This document shows, piece by piece, positions 42,041-51,060 of a stretch of 64,000 bases of DNA. Numbering within the stretch: position 1 is the first letter of the stretch; every line of letters begins with the position of its first letter. The DNA comes from Mucilaginibacter aurantiaciroseus (GTDB lineage: Bacteria > Bacteroidota > Bacteroidia > Sphingobacteriales > Sphingobacteriaceae): contig NZ_JAMXOF010000004.1 in the NCBI RefSeq assembly GCF_024055595.1, forward strand, positions 1-64,000, written 5' to 3'. The notes under the pieces are model-generated. The model worked only from the letters and a program-made list of their open reading frames with translations, was not told the origin of the DNA and did not search any database. The position numbers and the translations under genes are program-made.

Positions 42041-43723
42041 TTAAACCGTCAATTTTTTATACCGTATACGTTTAGGTGCCACATCTCCAACACGTTTTTT
42101 ATGGTTTTCTTCGTAATCGCTGTAGTTACCTTCAAAAAAGTAAACCTCGGAGTTACCTTCAAATGCCAGTATGTGGGTACAAACCCTATCCAGGAACCAC
42201 CTGTCGTGACTAATGATCACCGCGCAACCACCAAAGTTTTCCAGTGCTTCTTCTAATGACCGTAAAGTATTCACGTCAATATCATTCGTAGGCTCATCCA
42301 GTAATAGAACGTTCGATCCTTTCTTAAGTGTAATAGCCAAGTGGACACGGTTACGCTCACCACCTGATAGAACGCCAACTTTCTTCTGCTGATCGGCACC
42401 GTTAAAGTTAAATTTAGATACATAGGCGCGCGAGTTTAGCGGGCGGTTACCTACCATTATGTTATCCAAACCGTCGGTAACGTTCTCCCAAACAGATTTG
42501 TTAGGATCAAGGTCATCATGCATCTGGTCAACATAACCCAATTCAACGGTATCACCCACACGGAAAGTACCTTTATCAGGCTGGTCCTGCCCGGTTATTA
42601 AACGGAACAACGTAGTTTTACCCGCACCATTGGGGCCAATAATACCAACAATACCTGCAGGCGGCAACGAGAAGTTAAGGTTCTCGAATAATACTTTATC
42701 GCCATAGGCCTTGGTAACACCATTTGCTTCGATAACTATATTACCCAAACGCGGGCCCGGCGGGATAAACAACTCCAGTTTTTCTTCCCTTTCTTTTGTT
42801 TCTTCGGATGCTAATTTGTCGTAGTTTGATAAACGGGCCTTTGATTTGGCGTGGCGGCCTTTCGCCCCCATGCGTACCCATTCCAGTTCGCGCTCCAAAG
42901 TTTTCTGGCGTTTGCTTTCGCTTTTCTCTTCCTGCGCTAAACGTTTAGATTTTTGATCTAACCATGACGAGTAATTACCCTTCCAAGGCAAACCTTCGCC
43001 GCGGTCAAGTTCCAGGATCCAGCCGGCAACGTTATCCAGGAAGTACCTGTCGTGCGTTACGGCAATAACAGTTCCTTTATATTGTTTAAGATGTTGCTCC
43101 AACCAATCTATAGATTCGGCATCCAGGTGGTTAGTAGGCTCATCTAATAATAACACATCCGGTTCCTGCAAAAGCAGGCGGCACAAAGCCACGCGGCGGC
43201 GCTCACCACCCGATAGTACCGAAATTTTGGTGTCTGGCTCGGGGCAACGCAGGGCATCCATAGCGCGCTCCAGTTTCACATCAAGCTCCCAGGCGTTCAC
43301 CGCATCAATCTGATCCTGCAACTCGCCCTGGCGGGCCATCAGCTTATCCATTTTATCGGCGTCGCCATAATATTCTTCCAGGCCAAATTTTTCGTTGATG
43401 TCTTCGTATTCTTTTAAAAGCGCGGTAGTAGCAGCAACGCCTTCCTCAACAATTTCCTTAACGGTTTTGTCGGGGTCAAGCTCGGGCTCCTGGCTCAGGT
43501 AGCCAACTGTGTAACCCGGCGAAAACACTACTTCGCCAATATTTGTTTTATCGATACCGGCAATAATTTTCAACAATGATGATTTACCAGAACCGTTTAA
43601 ACCGATAACGCCAATTTTAGCGCCATAGAAAAACGACAAGTAAATGTTTTTTAGTACTGTTTTTTGAGGAGGGTAAACTTTGCTTACCCCTGCCATTGAA
43701 AATATGATCTTTTCGTCTGCCAT
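42041..43723 (-). CDS. ettA: Energy-dependent translational throttle protein EttA
   Basis: An ABC-F protein that binds the ribosomal E site and gates the first peptide bond according to ATP level. The 560-residue product has two ABC domains with Walker A GLNGSGKSS near 40 and GPNGAGKTT near 355, signatures [15 protein letters not shown] and LSGGERNRVHLAITL, and Walker B LLLDEPTNHLDAES and LLLDEPTNDIDVNT. The linker and length match EttA rather than Uup or resistance factors. A -7 element (43748-43755, minus-strand TATATTTG) lies 24 bases upstream. Confidence 0.94.
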   Translation of the reverse strand: MADEKIIFSMAGVSKVYPPQKTVLKNIYLSFFYGAKIGVIGLNGSGKSSLLKIIAGIDKTNIGEVVFSPGYTVGYLSQEPELDPDKTVKEIVEEGVAATTALLKEYEDINEKFGLEEYYGDADKMDKLMARQGELQDQIDAVNAWELDVKLERAMDALRCPEPDTKISVLSGGERRRVALCRLLLQEPDVLLLDEPTNHLDAESIDWLEQHLKQYKGTVIAVTHDRYFLDNVAGWILELDRGEGLPWKGNYSSWLDQKSKRLAQEEKSESKRQKTLERELEWVRMGAKGRHAKSKARLSNYDKLASEETKEREEKLELFIPPGPRLGNIVIEANGVTKAYGDKVLFENLNFSLPPAGIVGIIGPNGAGKTTLFRLITGQDQPDKGTFRVGDTVELGYVDQMHDDLDPNKSVWENVTDGLDNIMVGNRPLNSRAYVSKFNFNGADQQKKVGVLSGGERNRVHLAITLKKGSNVLLLDEPTNDIDVNTLRSLEEALENFGGCAVIISHDRWFLDRVCTHILAFEGNSEVYFFEGNYSDYEENHKKRVGDVAPKRIRYKKLTV

Positions 43724-43810
43724 TGTTGGTTATAATTTTAGAGGAGACAAATATAGGATGGAAATTGATTAATTATCATCCTTAAATCGCAGTATTTTCT
43801 TGGGATCTTC

Positions 43811-44314
43811 TTATATAAACGGCGCGGCACTACCACGTATATAAACAACCGGCGGCATAGTAGAAGTTGTAATAATAAGCACTCCCGGGAATATCGTTTT
43901 AAAATATTCCGTTTCAGCGGCCCTTGTCAACGTAACTGTATATACCCTGTTTACCAGTCAGCATTCAAAATATTAATAACGGGCATTGCAAACTCTTTGT
44001 GGCCTGCATGGGCTGTAAAAATATTTAATAGGGATAATTGCTTAGTATCCATTAATTGTTTTAATAACTGATGGTCTTTTAATTTTATAAACATTGCCAT
44101 ATTAGGGTATACGCTATTATCCTTAATCTTTATATCGGCTATTTCTTTAGCATCAATGTATGCGAGGTAATTATTTATTGAATCCATACGGATAGAGTCA
44201 ATAAATAATTCAGGTCGCTTAAAATGTTTTGCGTGGGGGGGGGCTTAAGATTCCGGGTTGCGAGTAACTTATAAAAGGCATTAGTATTAATAAGGCGGCC
44301 AGGGTTGTTTTCAT
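43811..44314 (-). pseudogene. Decayed small secreted-protein gene with a C9 tract
   Basis: An ATG at 44312-44314 starts a signal peptide (MKTTLAALLILMPFISYSQP). A run of nine C on this strand (44235-44243) then breaks the frame, with a stop soon after. With eight C, the reading passes into HFKRPELFIDSIRMDSINNYLAY and stays open to the TAA at 43951. A second one-base loss just before that stop would continue into RVYTVTLTRAAETEYF and end at 43811. No family is recognised. The C tract alone could suggest phase switching, but the second lesion favours decay. Confidence 0.6.
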
Positions 44315-44388
44315 TTGCCTATGGTTTATAATAGTGATGCGTTACAAGGCCAATTCCATAATGCGGCTATTAATTTTTATTTTGCGCT

Positions 44389-45261
44389 ATGCAAAGAACA
44401 ATACAGTTTGTTTTAAACCATCCATTTACAAAAGGGCACCGCTTAATCTCGCTGGCAAGGCTTTTTAAATGGCAGCTATTATCTCGGCTACGCAAACAGC
44501 CAGTTGTTCATCAGTTCACAAAAAATAGTAAGCTTTGGGTTTGGAAAGGGCTTACAGGCGCTACCGGAAATATTTATTGCGGCCTGCACGATTTTGAAGA
44601 TATGGCCTTTTTATTACACTTATTACGGCCCAATGACCTGTTTATAGATATAGGTGCCAATATTGGCAGTTACACCATGCTGGCCTCGGCCGAGGCAGGT
44701 GCAAAAACAATTGCTGTAGAACCAATTCCGCAAACGTTTGAAAATCTTACAAAAAATATCACGCTTAATAACATTGGCAATAGAGTAACTGCATTAAATA
44801 TTGGCATGGGGAGTAAAAAAGATGTTTTAAAATTTACCAAAATACATGACACGGGTAACCATGTGGCTACTAATGGTGATGCAGAGACAATAGGAGTTAA
44901 TGTAGACACAATTGACAACATTCTTGAAGGCAAAACGCCGTTACTGTTAAAAATTGACGTTGAGGGCTTTGAAACGGAAGTTTTGAACGGGGCTGCAAAT
45001 ACTTTAACATCACCCGGGTTAAAGGCGATAATTATTGAATTGAATGGCGCGGGCAATAACTTTGGTTTTGATGAAGATAATATACACAAGCTACTGCTAT
45101 CGCATGGCTTTAAAGTTGTGGGCTACCTGCCGTTTCAAAGGGTACTGGCTGATGCCACCCGCAAAACCGAACACAATACGCTATACATTAAAGACGAAGC
45201 ATTTATAACTGACCGCTTAAAGAGTGCAGGCAGGTTTTACGTACAGGGCAGGCCACTATAG
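44389..45261 (+). CDS. FkbM family methyltransferase
   Basis: A 290-residue SAM-dependent methyltransferase. The SAM site reads FIDIGANIGSYTMLASAEAG near residue 85, followed by VEPIPQTFENLTKNITLN near 112 and LLLKIDVEGFETEVLNGA near 188, the FkbM hallmarks. There is no signal peptide. FkbM enzymes methylate hydroxyl groups on sugars or secondary metabolites, often in polysaccharide loci; no glycosyltransferase adjoins this one, so the substrate cannot be guessed. Confidence 0.87.
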   Translation: MQRTIQFVLNHPFTKGHRLISLARLFKWQLLSRLRKQPVVHQFTKNSKLWVWKGLTGATGNIYCGLHDFEDMAFLLHLLRPNDLFIDIGANIGSYTMLASAEAGAKTIAVEPIPQTFENLTKNITLNNIGNRVTALNIGMGSKKDVLKFTKIHDTGNHVATNGDAETIGVNVDTIDNILEGKTPLLLKIDVEGFETEVLNGAANTLTSPGLKAIIIELNGAGNNFGFDEDNIHKLLLSHGFKVVGYLPFQRVLADATRKTEHNTLYIKDEAFITDRLKSAGRFYVQGRPL

Positions 45262-45715
45262 CAAAAAAGAGTAATTAACAGGGTGTGCGTAATTTTCATC
45301 ACAAATTCATCTTATAATTTGTATATTTCATTGTAAATAGCTTGGTTTGTTAAAAAAGCGTTTATAACAGGCAACCCTTTCTACAGCGTATGCCGTATTG
45401 TCATAAACAATGACTATTTGCCTTGCTAAACGCTGGCATTTATATATAATTTGCAATTGGGTTAAACTATTTAAGCACCGGCTTATCAAATAATAAAGTT
45501 TTATCCGTTAAATATTAGTAATCAGGCGTTTTGTGGGTTTAAGAAACAAAATTCAAGCTCTTTTAATTTTATTTTAGCAGGCCTTATATCATCAAATTGT
45601 CTGTTTACCATAAAGCTAAAAAGTTGGCAATATTGTTGATAAATGTTAGAACAATAGTCTTGACAGATAAAAACAAATTTATAGATTAGGACGATCAATA
45701 ATCAGAAAGGTATAT
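45262..45715. other. Gene-free region upstream of clpC
   Basis: About 450 A/T-rich bases without a credible reading frame on either strand. I see no clear TAnnTTTG element with proper spacing and no strong terminator hairpin. The clpC leader must start somewhere in it; TTGACA at 45660-45665 is the only classical -35-like word. Confidence 0.5.
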
Positions 45716-48247
45716 ATGGAAGCTAAATTTTCGCCACGGGTTAAGGATGTGATACAGTACAGCAGGGAAGAGGCGTTACGCCTTGGGCATGATTATATTG
45801 GTACAGAGCACCTTTTGCTTGGCCTTATTCGCGATGGCGATGGGGTGGCAATTAAACTATTAAAGGGGCTAACCGTTGATACCGCTAAATTACGCCGCGC
45901 CGTTGAAGATGCTGTTAAAGGTACAATTGGCACTAATGTACATATTGGCAGTATCCCGTTAACCAAACAGGCCGAAAAGGTTTTGAAGATAACTTACCTT
46001 GAAGCAAAAATATTTAAAAGTGATGTGATAGGCACCGAGCACCTGCTTTTGTCTATCCTGCGCGACGAGGATAATATTGCTTCGCAGATACTGATGCAGT
46101 TTAATGTAAATTACGAAGTATTTAAAAGCGAAGTAGAATCAAACAAAAATGATGTTACCGATGAAATGCCGGGTTCATCAACAGGTGGCGATGACGACTT
46201 TAAAGAAGACGATTCATTTAGCCAGCCTAAAAAAGTTTCTGATATCAAATCAAAAACACCGGTACTTGACAATTTTGGCCGCGACCTTACCAAAGCTGCT
46301 GAAGATGGTAAGCTTGACCCTATAGTGGGCCGCGAAAAAGAAATTGAACGCGTATCGCAGATATTATCCCGTCGTAAAAAGAACAACCCTATCCTAATAG
46401 GTGAGCCTGGTGTTGGTAAAAGTGCCATTGCCGAAGGTTTAGCCCTGCGCATTGTGCAGCGTAAAGTATCACGTGTGCTGTTTAACAAACGCGTGGTTAC
46501 TTTAGACCTTGCCTCGTTAGTGGCCGGTACAAAATACCGCGGCCAGTTTGAGGAGCGTATGAAAGCCGTGATGAACGAGCTTGAAAAATCTCCGGATGTT
46601 ATCTTATTTATCGATGAGATCCACACCATAGTTGGCGCAGGCGGCGCATCGGGTTCGCTTGATGCATCAAACATGTTTAAACCTGCCCTGGCACGTGGCG
46701 AGATCCAGTGCATTGGCGCGACCACACTTGACGAGTACCGCCAGTACATCGAGAAAGATGGCGCTTTAGATCGTCGTTTCCAAAAGGTAATGGTAGAACC
46801 TGCCACCCCTGCCGAAACGGTTGAGATATTAAACCGCATTAAAGAAAAATACGAAGAGCACCATGGTGTAACTTATACCGACGAGGCTATCAACGCTTGT
46901 GTATCTTTAACCACCCGCTATATTACCGACAGGTTTTTACCGGATAAGGCTATTGATGCTTTAGACGAATCAGGCTCTCGTGTACACTTGACCAATATCC
47001 ATGTTCCGCAGGAAATTTTGGATATCGAACAAAAAATTGAGCAGATAAAATTAGAGAAGAACAAAGTTGTACGCAGCCAGAAATACGAGGAAGCGGCCAA
47101 ATTGCGTGATACGGAGAAAAATTTGCTGGAAGAACTTGAACAGGCTAAAGCCGTTTGGGAAGCTGAAACAAAATCTAAACGTTATACCGTAACCGAAGAT
47201 AACGTTGCCGAAGTGGTAAGCATGATGACCGGTATTCCGGTACAACGTGTTGGCCAGGCAGATAGCGCCAAACTATTAGCTATGGGCGATACCATTGCAA
47301 GCAAAATTATTGGCCAGGATGAGGCTATCAAAAAGCTTACCCGTGCCATACAACGTACACGTGCAGGATTAAAAGACCCTAAAAAGCCTATCGGTTCGTT
47401 CATATTCCTGGGCCCTACGGGTGTGGGTAAAACTGAATTGGCTAAAGAGCTTGCACGTTTTATGTTTGATACTGAAGACGCGCTGATCCAAATTGATATG
47501 AGCGAGTACATGGAAAAATTCGCGGTATCTCGTTTAGTGGGTGCGCCTCCGGGCTATGTGGGTTATGAAGAAGGCGGACAGCTTACCGAAAAGGTACGCC
47601 GTAAACCATACGCTGTAGTATTGCTGGATGAGATCGAGAAAGCTCACCCCGATGTATTTAACATACTACTACAGGTATTGGATGAAGGACAGCTGACTGA
47701 TTCATTAGGCCGAAAAGTTGATTTTAGGAACACTGTTATTATCATGACCTCTAATATCGGCGCACGCCAGTTGAAAGATTTTGGCCAGGGTGTAGGTTTC
47801 AGCACAGCCGCGAAAACAACACAGGCAGATTCGCACTCCCGTGGTGTGATAGAGAACGCTTTGAAACGCGCTTTCGCCCCCGAGTTTTTAAACCGTATCG
47901 ATGACGTGATCGTGTTTAACTCATTGGGTAAAGACGAGATCTTCAAAATTATCGATATCGAGCTTGGTTTCTTATTTGGCCGTGTAAACAGCCTTGGTTA
48001 CAAGATAGAGCTTACTTTGGCTGCCAAAGAGTTTATTGCAGAAAAAGGTTACGACTCGCAGTTTGGTGCAAGGCCGCTTAAACGCGCCATCCAAAAATAT
48101 TTGGAAGACCCAATTGCTGAAGAAATCCTTAAAGGTGAAATGACCGAAGGCGATACCCTGATGGTTGACTATGACAAATTGGCCGACGAGATTAAGGTTA
48201 TCGACAAAAAGAACGAAGTCAAACCAGAGGAAGAAGAACAAAAATAA
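45716..48247 (+). CDS. clpC: ATP-dependent Clp protease ATP-binding subunit ClpC
   Basis: An 843-residue Hsp100 unfoldase that feeds proteins to ClpP. It has the double Clp-N domain (about 1-140), AAA1 with Walker A GEPGVGKS at 229-236, the UVR-type linker (EEAAKLRDTEKNLLEELEQ) near 455-475 that marks ClpC rather than ClpB or ClpA, and AAA2 with GPTGVGKT near 565-572. The C-terminal D2 domain ends with an acidic tail (EVKPEEEEQK). It is monocistronic with a strong terminator. Confidence 0.95.
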   Translation: MEAKFSPRVKDVIQYSREEALRLGHDYIGTEHLLLGLIRDGDGVAIKLLKGLTVDTAKLRRAVEDAVKGTIGTNVHIGSIPLTKQAEKVLKITYLEAKIFKSDVIGTEHLLLSILRDEDNIASQILMQFNVNYEVFKSEVESNKNDVTDEMPGSSTGGDDDFKEDDSFSQPKKVSDIKSKTPVLDNFGRDLTKAAEDGKLDPIVGREKEIERVSQILSRRKKNNPILIGEPGVGKSAIAEGLALRIVQRKVSRVLFNKRVVTLDLASLVAGTKYRGQFEERMKAVMNELEKSPDVILFIDEIHTIVGAGGASGSLDASNMFKPALARGEIQCIGATTLDEYRQYIEKDGALDRRFQKVMVEPATPAETVEILNRIKEKYEEHHGVTYTDEAINACVSLTTRYITDRFLPDKAIDALDESGSRVHLTNIHVPQEILDIEQKIEQIKLEKNKVVRSQKYEEAAKLRDTEKNLLEELEQAKAVWEAETKSKRYTVTEDNVAEVVSMMTGIPVQRVGQADSAKLLAMGDTIASKIIGQDEAIKKLTRAIQRTRAGLKDPKKPIGSFIFLGPTGVGKTELAKELARFMFDTEDALIQIDMSEYMEKFAVSRLVGAPPGYVGYEEGGQLTEKVRRKPYAVVLLDEIEKAHPDVFNILLQVLDEGQLTDSLGRKVDFRNTVIIMTSNIGARQLKDFGQGVGFSTAAKTTQADSHSRGVIENALKRAFAPEFLNRIDDVIVFNSLGKDEIFKIIDIELGFLFGRVNSLGYKIELTLAAKEFIAEKGYDSQFGARPLKRAIQKYLEDPIAEEILKGEMTEGDTLMVDYDKLADEIKVIDKKNEVKPEEEEQK

Positions 48248-48271
48248 TCCTTCCGGAATAAAGAATAAATT

Positions 48272-48306
48272 GAATCCCCGCTTGTTTTGCAAGCGGGGAT
48301 TTTTTG
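48272..48306 (+). terminator. Terminator of clpC
   Basis: AATCCCCGCTTG and CAAGCGGGGATT form a 12-pair stem with a TTTTG loop, followed by TTTTTG. Confidence 0.9.
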
Positions 48307-48330
48307 TATTCATAACATATTAAGCACATG

Positions 48331-49431
48331 TTACTTCCCTTCGGGCGTATAATCAACGGGCAACATTTCTGCAACACGGCTTTTTGCCCAGTTACCTTCA
48401 AAATTTATGGCTGATGGGTTGATAACTATCCCATTACTATCAAATAATGCGTAAGGTGCATCAAATGACACTATGGTGGTTAAGTAATTGGGCATGGTTA
48501 ACGAGCGAAATATTTTGCTATCCTTATCATCATCGCGCTTTTTGATGTACATCACGTATAGGCAATCGGTATATTTTAAAGCGTATACCCCTTTCTGATC
48601 AGTAAGTGCCGTAAAATCGGCAATGTCTAACGGCACATTCACCAGCGTTTGAAAGTATTTATCATTTAAGCCATTAAAATCAGGGTTAGGTTTCCGGATC
48701 AGCCTTAACACTTTAAAGCCATTTCCATCTAAATCATTGCCAACCAGCCCCCGTAAAAACTGCATGGACGAGCCCTCGTAAGCAAGCCTGCGGTTTTTCA
48801 GCCATCGTTTCCTATCCTTGGCAGATCCTTTCATTTCCTCGTACAAAGCCGACCCTTCAAAATAGACCAGGTTAATTTTGGTGTCTTTTAAAAACCGGCC
48901 TAACAGGTATTTTACCCGATAACCCAGGGCTTTGTTCTCTATCTCCAAAAAATCGTAAGACGAGCCCGTTAATTTACGGGATGCTTTATCATACTGCAGG
49001 CTCACCTCCCCGGGGTTAAGTATTTTACAGTTAGCCGCCATATCTGATGAGCCAAGGAACTCTCTTTTAAAAATATCGTAATTACGCGCCCAATTAGGGT
49101 CGGGACGTATGCTTACTTCGTTTAAAATGGTGGTTTTAGCGGTTAGCTTTATATCCGGCAGGGTAATGTTATCGCCTGCTGCCAATACTATTTGACGATA
49201 GGTTTCGTACCCAATTACGGTAACTACCAGCTCATATTGGCCAGGTTTTACGCCACGTAATATAAAAGCGCCGTCATTGGCAGATCTGTTGCCTACCGTT
49301 GCATTACTCAAGAACACACTTGCGTCTGCCACGGGCGATTTATCCGCGTTATTAGTTAATTTACCTGTTATGCTTATTTGAGCAATGCACGTAACAGGTA
49401 ACAGTAAAAACGCCAACAATAAATTCTTCAT
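48331..49431 (-). CDS. Secreted protein with carboxypeptidase regulatory-like domain
   Basis: A 366-residue protein with a signal peptide (about 1-18, ending CIAQ), then a CarboxypepD_reg-like beta-sandwich (about 20-105: ISITGKLTNNADKSPVADASVFLSNA, GAFILRGVKPGQYELVVTVIGYE). A long C-terminal domain of about 250 residues follows (NYDIFKREFLGSSDMAANCKILNP; YRVKYLLGRFLKD), a pattern common in Bacteroidota envelope proteins of unknown function. There is no TonB plug or barrel, so it is not a SusC-type receptor. Confidence 0.82.
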   Translation of the reverse strand: MKNLLLAFLLLPVTCIAQISITGKLTNNADKSPVADASVFLSNATVGNRSANDGAFILRGVKPGQYELVVTVIGYETYRQIVLAAGDNITLPDIKLTAKTTILNEVSIRPDPNWARNYDIFKREFLGSSDMAANCKILNPGEVSLQYDKASRKLTGSSYDFLEIENKALGYRVKYLLGRFLKDTKINLVYFEGSALYEEMKGSAKDRKRWLKNRRLAYEGSSMQFLRGLVGNDLDGNGFKVLRLIRKPNPDFNGLNDKYFQTLVNVPLDIADFTALTDQKGVYALKYTDCLYVMYIKKRDDDKDSKIFRSLTMPNYLTTIVSFDAPYALFDSNGIVINPSAINFEGNWAKSRVAEMLPVDYTPEGK

Positions 49432-49568
49432 AAAATAAATGTATAACTAATTTATTAGTTGTTTAAACCTTTTCCTATATTTTTGTTCTTATGTATATAA
49501 ATCATGTTATAAAAGCGTTATGATAGTGGTCATAGCTGTTTTTATGACTAAAAAAACAAAAATCTCAT

Positions 49569-49952
49569 ATGAAAAAATTATTATCTATCTTATGTGTGGC
49601 TGTTATTACGCTTACCGCTGCATCATGTAAAAAAGAAACTGTAGTAACGCCTGGCACGCAAACAATTTTCACTAAAGCTACAAATTGGAAAACTACTGAT
49701 GGTGGTCGAACTTACACAGCAGATGTATCAGTACCAGAAATTGATGATCATTTTGATTCAAATGGCACGGTTAGCGTTTCTGATGATATTGGTAATGGAG
49801 AGTATGAGCAACTGCCAAGTGTATATGATGGTATTACATATCGGTCAACTTACACAGGTGGTCATGTGTATATAGATGCCCAAAATAGTGACGGCACAGG
49901 CACCATTACAGTACCACCAACACTTAATTTAAAAATTGTGTTGATATATTAA
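49569..49952 (+). CDS. Small predicted lipoprotein
   Basis: A 127-residue protein with a lipoprotein signal ending in the lipobox AASC (Cys20). The rest is beta-rich and ends in a hydrophobic strand (LNLKIVLIY). Sequence such as TADVSVPEIDDHFDSNGTVSVSDD suggests a small surface beta-sandwich. I do not recognise a family. It is followed by a bidirectional terminator shared with fabI. Confidence 0.7.
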   Translation: MKKLLSILCVAVITLTAASCKKETVVTPGTQTIFTKATNWKTTDGGRTYTADVSVPEIDDHFDSNGTVSVSDDIGNGEYEQLPSVYDGITYRSTYTGGHVYIDAQNSDGTGTITVPPTLNLKIVLIY

Positions 49953-49967
49953 ATTCTATCGCTAACA

Positions 49968-50003
49968 AAAAAGGCCTTCGGATATCAGAAGGCCTTTTGT
50001 TGT
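49968..50003. terminator. Bidirectional terminator
   Basis: AAAAAAGGCCTTC and GAAGGCCTTTT pair around GGATATCA between the convergent lipoprotein gene and fabI. A-runs and T-runs flank the stem on both strands. Confidence 0.88.
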
Positions 50004-50016
50004 AACATATTTATAA

Positions 50017-50829
50017 CTATTTCTCCATTTGCTCTATCACGGCAGCAGTAACGCCGGTGAAAGAGAAACCACCATCGTGGAACAGGTTTTGCATGGTAAC
50101 CATTTTGGTTAGGTCGCTAAACAAGCTTACACAGTAATCAGCACATTGGTTAGCATCTGCATTACCAAGCGGGCTCATTTTCTCAGCATAATTAACAAAA
50201 CCATCAAAACCCTTTACACCGTTGCCAGCGGTAGTGCGGGTTGGCGATTGTGATACCGTATTGATACGCACGTGTTTTTTAACACCGTACTGGTAACCAA
50301 AGTTACGGGCAATGCTTTCCAGGTAAGCTTTATTATCGGCCATATCATTATAGTCAGGAAATACACGCTGGGCAGCAATGTAAGTAAGCGCTACAACCGA
50401 ACCCCATTCGTTTATAGCATCAAGCTTCATGGCTGTTTGCAACACACGGTGAAAGCTTAATGCAGATATATCTAAACCCTTGTGAGTAAAATCGTAGTTA
50501 TTTTCGGTATAAGGGATGTTTTTACGAACGTTAACGCTCATACCTATCGAGTGCAGCACAAAATCTACACCGCCGCCAAAATACTCCATGCTTTTGGTGA
50601 TCAGGTTGGTAACGTCCTCGTTGCTGGTAACATCCGCCGGTATAACAGGGGCATTACATTCCTCTGCAAGTTTATTCAGTTCGCCCATGCGTAGTGCCAG
50701 CGGCGAGTTGGTTAAAACAATTTCAGCACCTTCTTCGTGGCAACGTTGCGCCACTTTCCAAGCTATAGATTGCTCGTTAAGCGCACCAAAAATAATTCCT
50801 TTTTTACCTTTTAATAAATTGTAAGCCAT
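50017..50829 (-). CDS. fabI: Enoyl-[acyl-carrier-protein] reductase (NADH), FabI
   Basis: Reduces the enoyl-ACP double bond in each round of fatty acid elongation; the triclosan target. The 270-residue product has the FabI-type N-terminus LLKGKKGIIFGALNEQSIAWKVA, the VLHSIGMS segment near 95, and the catalytic Tyr/Lys pair in PDYNDMADNKAYLES near residues 158-172 with Y-x6-K spacing. RINTVSQSPTRTTAG follows. A -7 element lies at 50863-50870. It is a single gene between a terminator and a palindromic repeat. Confidence 0.95.
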   Translation of the reverse strand: MAYNLLKGKKGIIFGALNEQSIAWKVAQRCHEEGAEIVLTNSPLALRMGELNKLAEECNAPVIPADVTSNEDVTNLITKSMEYFGGGVDFVLHSIGMSVNVRKNIPYTENNYDFTHKGLDISALSFHRVLQTAMKLDAINEWGSVVALTYIAAQRVFPDYNDMADNKAYLESIARNFGYQYGVKKHVRINTVSQSPTRTTAGNGVKGFDGFVNYAEKMSPLGNADANQCADYCVSLFSDLTKMVTMQNLFHDGGFSFTGVTAAVIEQMEK

Positions 50830-50862
50830 TGTTTTTAGTTTTATGAGTGGGGCAAAGTTATA

Positions 50863-50870
50863 TTTTTTAT
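50863..50870 (-). promoter_or_regulatory. -7 promoter element of fabI
   Basis: Minus-strand TAACTTTG (TAnnTTTG) lies 33 bases upstream of the fabI ATG. No good -33 match is seen at 19 bases. Confidence 0.4.
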
Positions 50871-50918
50871 TTACGATTGAAGAATTACGATTTTAGATTG
50901 AGAAGGTAACACAGCTAT

Positions 50919-51050
50919 GTCATTGCGAGAAGCGTAGCAACGTTGCAATCTCATAGGACATGCTGAGATTATTAATGCGTTTGATTTTTCTATAAGGAAT
51001 TAATGAGCTCCCTATGGTCGGTTGTCCACGCTATTGCTCGCAATGACATT
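50919..51050. repeat. Dispersed CATTGCGAG palindrome, expanded copy
   Basis: GTCATTGCGAGAAGCGTAGCAACGTTGCAATCTCATAGGAC lies at the left and GTCCACGCTATTGCTCGCAATGACA at the right. Unlike the other copies, about 60 unrelated bases separate the arms, so this one is either rearranged or carries an insertion. Confidence 0.7.
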
Positions 51051-51060
51051 GTTTAATATT

